Made by a program: the position numbers and the translations under genes. From positions 317,700 to 381,699 of the forward strand of contig NZ_NGVS01000023.1 in the NCBI RefSeq assembly GCF_002777975.1: a DNA stretch of 64,000 nt, in the 5' to 3' direction. This document shows, in pieces, positions 8,453 to 17,780 of this stretch (its first letter is position 1; every line of letters begins with the position of its first letter). The notes beneath the pieces were generated by a model. It did no database searches and was not told the DNA's origin. It was given only the letters and a program-made list of their open reading frames with translations. This DNA comes from Shewanella carassii. GTDB lineage: Bacteria; Pseudomonadota; Gammaproteobacteria; Enterobacterales; Shewanellaceae.

Positions 8453-9363
8453 ACACCTTTGTCCGCGACAGTCTTGAGTTTCAAAAATTTGCCGCAAAAG
8501 TCGATAAAGGCCTGCGCCAATGGCGTCAGGCTGTGGCTCTTGTGGCGAATAAGGTAAAACGGCCGCTCAAGCGCCAGCCCCTCCACCTCCACCAACGCCA
8601 ACTCTCTACGGGCCAGCTCTTTATCCAGTGTCAGTTCAGACAAAACTCCGAGCCCAGCGCCCTGTTTCACCGCCTGTTTGATGGCATCGGGAGTAGGGAA
8701 GCAAAAACGGGCCTCGGGTTGCAGATCCAAACGGTTGGCGGCATCGACAAAATACTCCCGGGTGCCAGAGCCCTCTTCTCTCAATACCCAGGAGAGTCCT
8801 TTGAGCTCGCTTGGCGAGACTTTGCTTCCCGCCAGCGGATGTGCCGGATGGCAGAACACCTTGAGACAGTCCTGATGCCAGGGCAACACGGCGATACGAC
8901 TGTCGAGACAGTAACCTTCAATAAAGCCCAACTCGGCGCGAAACTCGGCCACATCGCGAATAACCTTGCGGGTATTGTCTATCGCCAAGTCGACCTGAGT
9001 CTGAGGGTGTTGTTGGCTGAATGCCACCGCAGCTTTGGCCAGCAGAAAATTACCTATGGTAGAGCTGGCACTGACATTCAACATACCGGCCAATTCGTGA
9101 TTATTCGGGGTAAACGCCTGCTCTATACGCTCGATGCGCTGCAGCACATCGCTGGCCAGAGGCAGCAGCAGGCTGCCTTGAGAGTTGAGCTGCAAGCGGT
9201 TGCCTATACGCTCAAACAAACGGGTATCGAGCTGTTTTTCAAGCTCCGACAACGCCATAGAAGTGGCCGGCGCGGAGAGATTAACCCTCTCGGCCGCTTT
9301 AGCCACCTGGCCACTGCGAGCCACGGCCTCAAAAATCATCAACTGTTTCAGGGTAATACGCAT
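8449..9363 (-). CDS. LysR-family transcriptional regulator
   Basis: A 304 aa regulator with an N-terminal winged helix-turn-helix (residues 1-60, [26 protein letters not shown] type) and a C-terminal type-2 periplasmic-binding-like effector domain (about 90-295, including [11 protein letters not shown] near 198). Overall it resembles the CysB/YeiE-like branch; the inducer is not evident. It starts six bases downstream of the methyltransferase stop on the same strand, so the two genes probably share a transcript. It interrupts the rnhA-yafS junction seen in enterobacteria. Confidence 0.9.
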   Translation of the reverse strand: MRITLKQLMIFEAVARSGQVAKAAERVNLSAPATSMALSELEKQLDTRLFERIGNRLQLNSQGSLLLPLASDVLQRIERIEQAFTPNNHELAGMLNVSASSTIGNFLLAKAAVAFSQQHPQTQVDLAIDNTRKVIRDVAEFRAELGFIEGYCLDSRIAVLPWHQDCLKVFCHPAHPLAGSKVSPSELKGLSWVLREEGSGTREYFVDAANRLDLQPEARFCFPTPDAIKQAVKQGAGLGVLSELTLDKELARRELALVEVEGLALERPFYLIRHKSHSLTPLAQAFIDFCGKFLKLKTVADKGV

Positions 9364-9368
9364 TAAAA

Positions 9369-10112
9369 TTATTGCTCTTTTTTAGTGTAGCGCTCCAGTT
9401 GCCTGCCGGAGAATCCCGGTGTTGGCGTAGGCTGCCAGCCGGGGATCCGCTGACGACGTTTATCCCCCAAGGGGGTCAACGGCGAATCCAGCTTGCGAGC
9501 CACTAATAGATACAGAGAGCCGGTACCCGGCAGCCATTTTTGCTGCCAATGATGCCATATCTTCAAGGGCGCGGCTTCACTGAGCAGCGAATGGTATAAG
9601 AGCCGCTCGTCATGCACCACCTGATACCCCAGGAGCCCCAGCCAATCTTTAACCCTAGCCGGCATAAAGAAATGGCCGCTCCAGGGTAAGGCCTGCTGAA
9701 ATCTGGGCAACAACTTGCCGAAAAAGGCGCAGCTGAAGGGGTTAATCCCGACGATGAACAAATACCCGCCGCTGACCAGTACCCGATCAGCCTCGCGTAA
9801 AATCCGGTAAGGGTCGGCCTCAAACTCCAGCACCAGATTCATCACCACCGCATCTATGCTGGCCGGCGCCAGCGGCAGCTCGGCAAAATCCGCGACTATG
9901 GAAGCGCCTTTAGCAGGAAAGAGGGAAAACTGGTGCCCGACCGGGCAGCGCCTAATCTCGAGTTCATGGCTTAAGGCTCCCAGGCGCAACAGGTGGTAAC
10001 CAAACACTCTTGGCCACCAATAGGTCAATTTGCTTTCCAGTTCACGTTTGATAGTCTCACCGGCAGGCAAACTGTCCCAAGAGCTGGGTCTGGACTCAGA
10101 CGAGAGCGGCAT
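9369..10112 (-). CDS. SAM-dependent methyltransferase, YafS-like
   Basis: A 247 aa class I methyltransferase. The SAM-binding core is incomplete in the classic motif I but shows FAELPLAPASIDAVVMNLVLEFEADPYRILREADRVLVSGG, typical of the motif post-I/II/III region. Position between gloB and rnhA matches E. coli yafS, a putative methyltransferase of unknown substrate, and this synteny is the main reason for the name. GGAG lies five bases before the ATG. The divergent neighbour is gloB, 116 bases away. The C-terminal 40 residues are basic and probably disordered. Confidence 0.85.
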   Translation of the reverse strand: MPLSSESRPSSWDSLPAGETIKRELESKLTYWWPRVFGYHLLRLGALSHELEIRRCPVGHQFSLFPAKGASIVADFAELPLAPASIDAVVMNLVLEFEADPYRILREADRVLVSGGYLFIVGINPFSCAFFGKLLPRFQQALPWSGHFFMPARVKDWLGLLGYQVVHDERLLYHSLLSEAAPLKIWHHWQQKWLPGTGSLYLLVARKLDSPLTPLGDKRRQRIPGWQPTPTPGFSGRQLERYTKKEQ

Positions 10113-10228
10113 AGATACTCCGGTAAAGCGGTTCTAAGCTCAGCTTAATAACGAAACACCTATACAAGCAAGTATGAGGCTCAGTAAAATTGAAACTGAT
10201 CCCGCCGATTTAAAGGAGTCCCGAGCTT

Positions 10229-11041
10229 ATGTCCAACGCCAACGCCCCCCTCTCCAAGCCCCAGATAACGCCGATAGCGGCTTTCGATGACAACTATATC
10301 TGGGCCATAGTGGCGCCTCAAGGTGATTGTTGTTGGGTGGTAGACCCGGGGGATGCCGCGCCGGTGTTGGCATTTTTGGCGCAAAATAACCTGACTTTGG
10401 CCGGGGTATTGATAACTCACCACCACGGCGACCATACCGGTGGCATCCTGGCTTTAAAGGAAACTTTCGGCTCGCTCCCGGTTTACGGGCCGGCCAATCC
10501 GGCCATCAAAGGCATTACCCAGCCACTAGCAGAGGAAGGCGAATATCGGCTTGAGCCAGGGCAAGGCCGGTTTGCTCTCGAGTGCCGACTGTTCAAGGTT
10601 CCTGGGCACACGCTGGATCATATCGCGTACTTGATTGGCGATGCCCTCTTTTGCGGCGATACCCTGTTCTGCGCCGGCTGCGGCCGCCTGTTTGAAGGCA
10701 GCGCCGAGCAGATGTACCATTCCTTGAGTCAGTTTGCTGCCCTCGCTGACAACACTAAGGTGTATTGCACCCATGAGTATACCCTGGCCAATCTGCGTTT
10801 TGCCCAAGCCGTAGAGCCGGACAATCAAGCGCTTACAGCCTACAGGCTTGAAGCCGAAGCACTACGCAAGCAGCAACACCCCACACTCCCCTCCACTATT
10901 GGTCGTGAAAAGGCCATCAACCCCTTTATGCGCTGTCAAAAAGACACACTGCAGAGCGTACTGGAGGCCCACAGCAGTAAGCCCTGCGATGATCCCGTGA
11001 GCCGCTTTGCAGTTCTCAGGCAATGGAAAGACAATTTCTGA
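10229..11041 (+). CDS. gloB: hydroxyacylglutathione hydrolase (glyoxalase II)
   Basis: This 270 aa metallo-beta-lactamase-fold enzyme hydrolyses S-D-lactoylglutathione to D-lactate and glutathione, the second step of methylglyoxal detoxification. The metal motif THHHGDH is at residues 63-69, followed by VPGHTLDHIAY and the GDTLFCAGCGRLFEGS metal-bridging segment. The C-terminal glutathione-binding helices (THEYTLANLRFA, and INPFMRC) are present. Length is slightly over the E. coli protein (251). It lies in the conserved mltD-gloB-methyltransferase-rnhA-dnaQ block. Confidence 0.96.
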   Translation: MSNANAPLSKPQITPIAAFDDNYIWAIVAPQGDCCWVVDPGDAAPVLAFLAQNNLTLAGVLITHHHGDHTGGILALKETFGSLPVYGPANPAIKGITQPLAEEGEYRLEPGQGRFALECRLFKVPGHTLDHIAYLIGDALFCGDTLFCAGCGRLFEGSAEQMYHSLSQFAALADNTKVYCTHEYTLANLRFAQAVEPDNQALTAYRLEAEALRKQQHPTLPSTIGREKAINPFMRCQKDTLQSVLEAHSSKPCDDPVSRFAVLRQWKDNF

Positions 11042-11301
11042 AAACCGGGTTACAATAAGCCGCTTTTTTGCGTCGCCATTATGGCCTGGTGTTGAAACAA
11101 CCAAGTTATAATCGACTTATCTTATTGTTGCAGAAGATATTTTATCTGCGACAACAGTATCTATTTCCACCACGGAAACCCAACCTGAGAAAGAGTACCG
11201 CCCAAGGTGCTATCCCGGGCCAAGGGACCAGGCCTATCCCGGGTTTCCGTTTGATGTGCGTTTGCCTGTCTGTTCAGGCCATCATTCGAGGGTTGCTGTT
11301 T

Positions 11302-12855
11302 TTGAAGCAAATCAGATTTTTTATGTTGGCAGGGAGCCTTTCCCTGCTTGGCGGCTGTCAGCTGCTGTCTCAGGCGCCGGAGTCCACGACCGAAGCACAG
11401 GTGAAAGTCACCCCGCCACCGGCCGTCACCCGGGCGCCACAAGTACTCAGGGAGCCAGAAGTGGCTGTCACTGATGTGTGGCAGCGGATCCGCAACCAGC
11501 TCAATATGCCAATACCCGATGAGAAACTGGTGCGCCAATACCGCCAGTGGTACATCAATAATCCAAGGCACCTAGAGCAGATCTCCGAGCGGGCCGCCCC
11601 TTTCATGTATTTGATTGTCGAGCAGATAGAAGAGCGTAAACTGCCGATGGAACTGGCGCTGCTGCCGATAGTAGAAAGCGCCTTCGACCCTTTTGCCTAC
11701 TCCCATGGCGCCGCCTCCGGGCTGTGGCAGTTTACCGCGCCCATGGCGCTGCATTTTGGCCTGAATATCAACTGGTGGTATGACGGACGTCGCGACGTGC
11801 CGGCGGCCACAACAGCCGCGCTGAGTATGATGGAATACCTCTACGACAAGACGGGCGAAAACTGGCTCTATGCCATTGCCGCATATAACACGGGCGAAGG
11901 TCGGGTGTTGAATGCGGTTAAGCGCAACCGCCAAAAGGGGCAGCCTACCGACTTCTGGTCGCTGTCCCTGCCTAAGGAAACTGAGCGTTATGTACCACAG
12001 TTGCTGGCACTGGCCGATGTGGTCAAGAACGCCGACAAATATGGTATTAAGCTCACGCCGATCGCCAACGAGCAGAAGCTGGAAGTAGTCGATGTCGGTA
12101 GTCAGATAGACTTGGCCCTGGCAGCCCGCCTTGCCGGTATGGAAGTCAATGAACTGCAGCAGTTCAATCCAGGGTTCAATCGCTGGGCCACCGCGCCAGA
12201 TGGCCCACACAAGCTGGTATTACCTTTGGAAAAGGCCAAAGAATTTGAGATCGCCTTGGCCAGCACAGAGCCGAGCGAGCGCCTCAACTGGCTTAGATAC
12301 CAGATCCGCAAGGGTGACTCTCTTGGAGTAATAGCCCAAAAGCATCATACCAGCATCGATGTGATCCGTTCTGTCAACGGCATCAGCGGTAACAATATTG
12401 TCGCCGGCAAGCACTTGTTGATCCCGGTCGCCCTCAAGGACGCCTCGGCTTACCCGCTCTCCAAAGAGCAGCGTCTGGGTCAGAATAGATCCGGCAAGAG
12501 CAAACGTAGCTATCAGGTCAAGGCCGGTGACTCCCTGTGGCAGATTGCCAAAGATCATGATGTCAGTGTCAATGAATTGGTGAAATGGAACGGGATCTCA
12601 GCCAAAACACCTTTGCGTCCAGGCAAACAGTTGACTATCTGGAGTCGCACCCAAGGCAAATCACCAAATGCCAATGCTGTCATGCGCACCGTGAAATACA
12701 AGGTGCGCTCGGGTGACTCTCTGGCCCGAATAGCCAGTAAATTCAGTGTCACAGTCAATGACCTGCTGGAATGGAACCAACTCAAGGCCAATAAATACTT
12801 ACAACCCGGGCAAATGTTGACCCTGTTTGTAGATGTGACCAGAGTCAAAAGCTAA
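11302..12855 (+). CDS. mltD: membrane-bound lytic murein transglycosylase D
   Basis: A lipoprotein of about 517 aa that cleaves peptidoglycan glycan strands with formation of 1,6-anhydro-muramyl ends. The frame is open from 11068, but the protein should begin at TTG 11302 (MKQIRFFMLAGSLSLLGGC), nine bases after GAGGG; this places a lysine and arginine before the hydrophobic core and a LLGGC lipobox. ATG 11323 is the alternative. The SLT catalytic glutamate is about residue 125 in VESAFDPFAYS, and AYNTGEGRV follows. Three LysM repeats, each starting Y(Q/K)(I/V)(R/K)xGDSL, occupy the C-terminal third. Confidence 0.93.
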   Translation: MKQIRFFMLAGSLSLLGGCQLLSQAPESTTEAQVKVTPPPAVTRAPQVLREPEVAVTDVWQRIRNQLNMPIPDEKLVRQYRQWYINNPRHLEQISERAAPFMYLIVEQIEERKLPMELALLPIVESAFDPFAYSHGAASGLWQFTAPMALHFGLNINWWYDGRRDVPAATTAALSMMEYLYDKTGENWLYAIAAYNTGEGRVLNAVKRNRQKGQPTDFWSLSLPKETERYVPQLLALADVVKNADKYGIKLTPIANEQKLEVVDVGSQIDLALAARLAGMEVNELQQFNPGFNRWATAPDGPHKLVLPLEKAKEFEIALASTEPSERLNWLRYQIRKGDSLGVIAQKHHTSIDVIRSVNGISGNNIVAGKHLLIPVALKDASAYPLSKEQRLGQNRSGKSKRSYQVKAGDSLWQIAKDHDVSVNELVKWNGISAKTPLRPGKQLTIWSRTQGKSPNANAVMRTVKYKVRSGDSLARIASKFSVTVNDLLEWNQLKANKYLQPGQMLTLFVDVTRVKS

Positions 12856-12864
12856 TCCCAATCG

Positions 12865-12885
12865 AGCGGCATCCTAGATGCCGCT
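12865..12885. terminator. hairpin after mltD
   Basis: A nine-bp perfect inverted repeat (AGCGGCATC, loop CTA, GATGCCGCT) lies nine bases after the mltD stop. There is no clear T-run, so termination efficiency is uncertain. Confidence 0.5.
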
Positions 12886-12949
12886 ATTGATCCAGATCTA
12901 AATTTTGCAAGCTGCTTTATTACAATCCTGATCCCTCTGTGCGTTATCA

Positions 12950-12977
12950 CAAATTTAATGTTCATCTTTGTCGATAA
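12950..12977 (+). promoter_or_regulatory. candidate FliA (sigma-28) promoter
   Basis: GTCGATAA (12970-12977) matches seven of eight bases of the sigma-28 -10 box GCCGATAA. Twelve bases upstream, CAAATTTA (12950-12957) is a five-of-eight match to TAAAGTTT. It lies 38 bases before the chemoreceptor start, as expected for a flagellar-class chemotaxis gene. The -35 match is weak. Confidence 0.45.
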
Positions 12978-13014
12978 TCATCCGCTGTATTAATTCAACC
13001 TAAACAAAACCAAG

Positions 13015-14565
13015 ATGAGCAGAGATTTGTCCATTACCGGCATCGAAACCCCTGTTAAAAAAGATGCCCGAATTCTATCGACTACAGATCTCAAAGGACG
13101 AATCACCCATATCAACCAAGAATTCATTGATCTTTGTGGTTATTCCAGAGAAGAGTTGCTGGGCCACGGCCACAACATAGTGCGTCATCCTCAAATGCCC
13201 AAGGCGGCCTTTGCCGATCTCTGGCAACAGGTCAAGAATGGCAACAGTTGGATGGGACTGGTGAAAAATCGCCGCAAGGACGGTGGTCACTACTGGGTCA
13301 ACGCCTATGTCACTCCGATCCGCCGCAAAGGTAAAATCGTTGAATATCAATCGGTGCGTACCCAGGCAAGCCCTGAGCTTATCGCCCGAGCCGAGGAATG
13401 TTATCAGGCCATCAACCAAGGGCGTTCGGTACTCCCACGCGTCCAACTCGGCCTGACGACCAAGTTGGCCCTGGGTTGGGGGGCATCGCTGCTATGCTTA
13501 CTCCCCCTACCCTGGTTAACGGGTCTATGGCAAGTCGCCTCCATTGCCATGGCGACAGGCATCATGGGCTGGAACCTTTTCAGACTCAAGCACAGGTTAG
13601 GCAAACTCACTGAACTGAGCCAAGGGGTACAAAATAATCCTCTGATGCAGGCCATTTATTGCAACAGCACAGATGAACTCGCCGCACTGGAATTGAGCCT
13701 GAGAATGCAGCAGGCCGAGATCTTTGCCATCACAGGGCGGATAAGAGACAGTGGTGAGATCCTCGATAACAGTTTGAGTGCCCATCAAGCGGCCGTCGAC
13801 GCCAACTATCGCGAACTGGCACAACAAACCGGTGCCCTGAAACAGCAAGGCGATGCCATTAACGAACTCAAAGGTGCTGTGGCCGAAATTGCCAACACCT
13901 CAGCTGAAACTGCCAACGAAGTAACTGAACTGGAACAAAGCAACCAGCAGACTCTGGAAGCCCTAGCCGCCAGCCGCGCCGCCAGCGGCGAAATCGCGGC
14001 ATTGTTGAGCAAAGTAGAAAACCAGTTGCTGGAATTGGATAAATGCTGCACCAGCATCAACACTGTGCTGGAAGTGATTGAGCAGCTGTCGGATCAAACC
14101 AATCTGTTGGCACTGAACGCCGCCATCGAAGCAGCCAGAGCCGGTGAAGCCGGACGCGGATTTGCCGTGGTAGCCGATGAAGTACGCAATCTGGCCATGC
14201 GCTCCAGTGAATCTGCCGGAGAAATCCATCAAATCATTGCCGAACTCAGTCAGCAGAGCCAGCAGACGGTGGCTGAAATGGCCCACAGTCAACAACTGAC
14301 TCAAGAGAGTCTGCAATTGGAACAAAGATTGGCACAGCGATTGGACGAGGCTACCCAGGCACTTGGGCGGATTGCCGCCCATAGCCAACAGATAGCCGTT
14401 GCCACCGAGCAGCAGGCCTGTGTGGTTGAACAGTTGCACCATCACTCCGAACAGCTACAGCAAGGGGTTGGCAGCCTGACGAGTAATAGTGAAGCTGCGA
14501 GTCATCACGGCGAAGAGCTCACTCGCCAAAGCGAACGGCAAAAGGAATTGATTGCTCAGTTCTGA
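13015..14565 (+). CDS. PAS-domain chemoreceptor (Aer-like)
   Basis: A 516 aa receptor without a periplasmic sensor. An N-terminal PAS domain (about 15-120: [42 protein letters not shown]) resembles the FAD-binding PAS of Aer, suggesting energy or redox taxis. A hydrophobic hairpin at about 150-190 anchors it to the inner membrane, followed by a HAMP-like stretch and the MCP signalling domain with the conserved tip near residue 361 ([18 protein letters not shown]). No CheR pentapeptide is visible. A FliA-like promoter lies just upstream. FAD binding is inferred from the family, not proved here. Confidence 0.92.
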   Translation: MSRDLSITGIETPVKKDARILSTTDLKGRITHINQEFIDLCGYSREELLGHGHNIVRHPQMPKAAFADLWQQVKNGNSWMGLVKNRRKDGGHYWVNAYVTPIRRKGKIVEYQSVRTQASPELIARAEECYQAINQGRSVLPRVQLGLTTKLALGWGASLLCLLPLPWLTGLWQVASIAMATGIMGWNLFRLKHRLGKLTELSQGVQNNPLMQAIYCNSTDELAALELSLRMQQAEIFAITGRIRDSGEILDNSLSAHQAAVDANYRELAQQTGALKQQGDAINELKGAVAEIANTSAETANEVTELEQSNQQTLEALAASRAASGEIAALLSKVENQLLELDKCCTSINTVLEVIEQLSDQTNLLALNAAIEAARAGEAGRGFAVVADEVRNLAMRSSESAGEIHQIIAELSQQSQQTVAEMAHSQQLTQESLQLEQRLAQRLDEATQALGRIAAHSQQIAVATEQQACVVEQLHHHSEQLQQGVGSLTSNSEAASHHGEELTRQSERQKELIAQF

Positions 14566-14612
14566 TGCGTTTTACCATTCACAAAACTGAATAACATTCT
14601 AATTTATAAAAG

Positions 14613-14640
14613 AAAAAGTCAGGCAGTGCCTGACTTTTTT
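14613..14640. terminator. bidirectional terminator between chemoreceptor and lipoprotein genes
   Basis: The stem AAAAAGTCAGGC (14613-14624) pairs with GCCTGACTTTTT (14628-14639) around an AGT loop, with an extra T at 14640. A and T runs on both sides give a U-tract in each direction, serving the convergent chemoreceptor and lipoprotein genes. Confidence 0.88.
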
Positions 14641-14665
14641 CCTTGTTTACATCATGAATATAGAG

Positions 14666-15205
14666 TTAGCGTCTCGCCACCGGCACTTCCAGCATAGCCA
14701 TGGCCGCCAGCTTGGACTCCAAAGGTTTACCCATAAAGCGGGCCTGGAAGCTGTATCCCTCTGAGCCGATACGTTCCAGTGTCTTGGCCGACACCTTGAA
14801 CATCACTTTCAATGCCTGTCCAGGCTCAAGGCGAGTATCTCGGAGCGCCTGGGTAAACATCATGTCATCAGACCAGGCCCAGACTCGTTGTTCCTTATCA
14901 TCCAGCAACCAGAGATCCGCCGTCATTCCCGAGTTGAAACGGATCCCAACCGCATATTCGTTTAAATTACGGATCTCCAGCATCGCCTGCAACGGCTGCT
15001 TGTCGACCAGTTCACTAAACGTTAGCCGCCCCTCAAGCAACGCCGGTGTCGGCGCTTTTTTGATGGTACCAAAGTGCAGTGTTGGCATTCGGCTTTCCTC
15101 CATCCCGATTGGATTCTGCTGGGTAACAGATGCTGCGGCGGCATTGGATCCGCTACAGCCTGTTAGTACCAGCACTGCCATCATAGGCAAAACAGTACGC
15201 ATCAT
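14666..15205 (-). CDS. lipoprotein with BsuPI-like domain
   Basis: A 179 aa predicted lipoprotein with lipobox LTGC, lipidated Cys17. The mature part has a beta-rich region resembling the BsuPI intracellular-proteinase-inhibitor fold (about residues 62-155, including WAWSDDMMFTQALRDTRLEPG), a domain often found in secreted bacterial proteins of unknown role. Its ATG overlaps the stop of the upstream AsmA gene by four bases, so the two are translationally coupled and may work together at the envelope. Whether it inhibits any protease is unknown. Confidence 0.8.
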   Translation of the reverse strand: MMRTVLPMMAVLVLTGCSGSNAAAASVTQQNPIGMEESRMPTLHFGTIKKAPTPALLEGRLTFSELVDKQPLQAMLEIRNLNEYAVGIRFNSGMTADLWLLDDKEQRVWAWSDDMMFTQALRDTRLEPGQALKVMFKVSAKTLERIGSEGYSFQARFMGKPLESKLAAMAMLEVPVARR

Positions 15206-17034
15206 AGACCTCCGAGTTTCTTGAAGATGCTGTCTTTAAGCTTGTCTTTCACCTTCTCGGTTTCTTCCTTAAGCTTGGAATCAAACAGCGCCTGAGTGTC
15301 GAGCGCAAACTTGGGTTCTTGGAATGAACCGGAGATCACCAGCGGAATTTCAACACCGGCCAGCTCATTCTTGCCTTCACCGCCTTGGCCCTTGAGGCTG
15401 CCGACCACTGAGGTTTTCAGCTTATAGTCCAGTTGCTCACTGATAAGGTTGGCACTACCGGCACCCGCCAAGCGAATGAGTGGTGATGCCATCGCCAGAT
15501 CCGGATTATTGGCCACACCATTTTTCAGACTGAAACTGCCGGTCAGGCTGGAGAAGTCTGTCTTGCGTTCGCCCTCTTCCTGAGCCGACAAATCACCTTT
15601 TAGCTTGGCCTGGGCGCTGCGGATCATATGAGGGATATTCACGCCATAAAGGGCACCGTCGCTGATTTCAAACTTGCCGTTAGCATCCAAATTTTGCTTG
15701 ATGTTATCTGGAATTAGGCTCTTGCCTTTACCTTTGACATTAAAAGCGGTAGCACCGGCGAGAATTTTCAGATCGGCCGCATCCTTGAGCAGAGGTTGAA
15801 TTTTGACGCCACTTAACTGAGTATCAAAGCTGTAGCTGGCGACCTTATTGCGGCCGTCGAGCTGTGCCTTGCTCATCAGTTTGCCCTGATACAAGTCGGC
15901 ACTGAGCTGCTTCATATCCAGCACGCCATTGTTCAATGCCAGATCCATCTGCCAGTTTTCAGTAGTCAAACCGGCAACCTTAATGGCCTTAACCGTTAGA
16001 TCCATGGCGAAGTTGACCTGCTTCATCGCACTCAGGTCAGGTTCACTGCTGGCCTTGGCGGCTGTCGCCGATTCAGTGGTTTTGGCTGCGGCTTTATCTT
16101 CCTCACCGGCAGGCAGTAACTTGTCGAGATCAATTTCCCCCAGCGCCAGTTTGGCTTTCACATCCGGCACCTTGCCGCCGAAAGCCACTTTGAGGTTACC
16201 CTTACCTTCAATGTCGGCCACCTTGAGGCTGCTCAATACCAGCTCGGCGTTTTGACGGTTGAGATCCAGTTTTACATCGGCATTCAGATCGGCACTCAGC
16301 TTACCGCCGGGCATACTCTTGCCTTCGACACGATTTTCAATGGCAAAGCCGGTGATCTCCAACTGCTTCATGTCCGGTGAAATCTTAAGTTGCCCTTTGC
16401 CCTCGCTGGCAATTTTCATCTCCGGCATGCTGCCGCTGAACTTATAAGCCAAAGGCGCAAACTTGCCGAGCGAAAACTCGCCCAGGGTCAGCGACTCAAG
16501 TACAAAGGTTTGGTCACTGCTACTGCGCTTGTCGAGCAGATGGATTTGAGTATTGGTGATATTGATACCACCGATATTGAGACTGGCCAGTCCCTGAGCA
16601 TTGCCTGCGGTACTCTGGGGTTGCTCCTTGGCCGTACCGGCATCACCGCTGAGGCCATCGAGACTGTTGCGACCGTCCTTCTGGGTAATGAGCTCCAATT
16701 TCAAGCCATCGAGGTTTAACTGGGCAATTTCCACCTCTTTACGAAACAGCGGCATCAAGGCGACTTCTGCAACCACCTGGTTGACCGCCAACATCTGTTT
16801 CTCATCGAAACCATCCGGATTACTCAGGCTAATACCGCCCAATTCAATCCCCAGAGTCGGAAAAAAAGTCCAGTCGAGATCCTGACTGATGACCAACTCA
16901 CGCCCCGTCTGTTTTTTTACCGCATCGACTATTTGGGGTTTAAAGTCGTTGGGATCAAAAAGTAGGGTCAAATATAGGATTAGACCGAGAAACAATACCG
17001 CGACAATACCCAGTATCCACTTAACAACTTTCAT
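15202..17034 (-). CDS. AsmA-family protein
   Basis: A 610 aa inner-membrane-anchored protein with one N-terminal helix (about residues 5-24, WILGIVAVLFLGLILYLTLLF) and a long periplasmic beta-rich region. The AsmA N-domain shows as FDPNDFKPQIVDAVKKQTGRE, and the C-terminal AsmA domain as GVNIPHMIRSAQAKLKG. Such proteins are thought to move or organise lipids between membranes; AsmA affects outer-membrane assembly in E. coli. ATG 17034 follows AAGGAAA; the frame is open further upstream to 17070. It is coupled to the downstream lipoprotein gene. Confidence 0.92.
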   Translation of the reverse strand: MKVVKWILGIVAVLFLGLILYLTLLFDPNDFKPQIVDAVKKQTGRELVISQDLDWTFFPTLGIELGGISLSNPDGFDEKQMLAVNQVVAEVALMPLFRKEVEIAQLNLDGLKLELITQKDGRNSLDGLSGDAGTAKEQPQSTAGNAQGLASLNIGGINITNTQIHLLDKRSSSDQTFVLESLTLGEFSLGKFAPLAYKFSGSMPEMKIASEGKGQLKISPDMKQLEITGFAIENRVEGKSMPGGKLSADLNADVKLDLNRQNAELVLSSLKVADIEGKGNLKVAFGGKVPDVKAKLALGEIDLDKLLPAGEEDKAAAKTTESATAAKASSEPDLSAMKQVNFAMDLTVKAIKVAGLTTENWQMDLALNNGVLDMKQLSADLYQGKLMSKAQLDGRNKVASYSFDTQLSGVKIQPLLKDAADLKILAGATAFNVKGKGKSLIPDNIKQNLDANGKFEISDGALYGVNIPHMIRSAQAKLKGDLSAQEEGERKTDFSSLTGSFSLKNGVANNPDLAMASPLIRLAGAGSANLISEQLDYKLKTSVVGSLKGQGGEGKNELAGVEIPLVISGSFQEPKFALDTQALFDSKLKEETEKVKDKLKDSIFKKLGGL

Positions 17035-17074
17035 AATGGTTTCCTTGTTCAACAATAAGGACAAAGGCACTTGT

Positions 17075-17569
17075 TTAACTGATACAGGCCATATTCAAGG
17101 GAGTTTGACTGACGGCGATGCCATTATCATCGGCATAAAGCATCATGCCGGGCGTGATCTGCACATCACCGATAGTAAGAGTGCAATTTATGTCTCCCAC
17201 ACCCTTGCGCTCAGTTTTGATTGGAACCGCCGCCAGCGCCTTAACTCCCAGAGGCATAGTCGCCAACGTGGCAACATCGCGCACGGCGCCATAAATCACC
17301 ACCCCTTGCCAACCATGGTCAACCGCACTCTGAGCAATAAGATCGCCCATCAGGGCCTTGGCTGTAGAGGCGCCACCATCCACCAACAGCACCTTGCCCG
17401 TACCATCGGTCGCCAACAGCTGTTTCACCATGGAATTATCCTCAAAACACCTGACGGTAACGATTTCGCCCCAAAATATAGACTTACCACCAAACTGACG
17501 AAAAACAGATGGCAGCAACATGAGATCATTCTCATAGTGATCAAAGAGATCCGGTAACAAATCCAGCAT
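17075..17569 (-). CDS. RraA-like protein (putative HMG aldolase family)
   Basis: A 164 aa member of the RraA/4-hydroxy-4-methyl-2-oxoglutarate aldolase fold. Family marks include FGGKSIFWGEIVTVRCFEDN, VLLVDGGAST and GVVIYGAVRDVATL. At the family's active site it reads RD (VRDV), as in the aldolase branch, whereas true RraA proteins that inhibit RNase E usually read R followed by Q or E. The RDxxE/D signature is incomplete (RDVAT). ATG 17569 has a strong GGAGG six bases upstream, which rules out the longer frame to 17626. Function is therefore uncertain: aldolase, RNase regulator or neither. Confidence 0.85.
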   Translation of the reverse strand: MLDLLPDLFDHYENDLMLLPSVFRQFGGKSIFWGEIVTVRCFEDNSMVKQLLATDGTGKVLLVDGGASTAKALMGDLIAQSAVDHGWQGVVIYGAVRDVATLATMPLGVKALAAVPIKTERKGVGDINCTLTIGDVQITPGMMLYADDNGIAVSQTPLNMACIS

Positions 17570-17780
17570 ATAGGCCTCCGTGCAAATAGGACTTTCTAGG
17601 TTAACGCCCTTGCCCGAGCACCACAAGTTTCATAATAGCAGAAGGAGCATCATTGGCGTTATGTAGGGAAATGCTTGAGTAAGTTCAGAAATGTACTATA
17701 AACTATTGCAGGTGACAGCTTGGCGATCCCTTTATCCTGTCCACCCTTTCGGGCAAAACTTCGTTTTTAAGTGAACATAC

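Noticed and set aside
8377..9366. 329-codon plus-strand frame
   Set aside because: It is antisense to the LysR gene, which has clear domain signatures. The product is Gln/Arg-rich with no family character.
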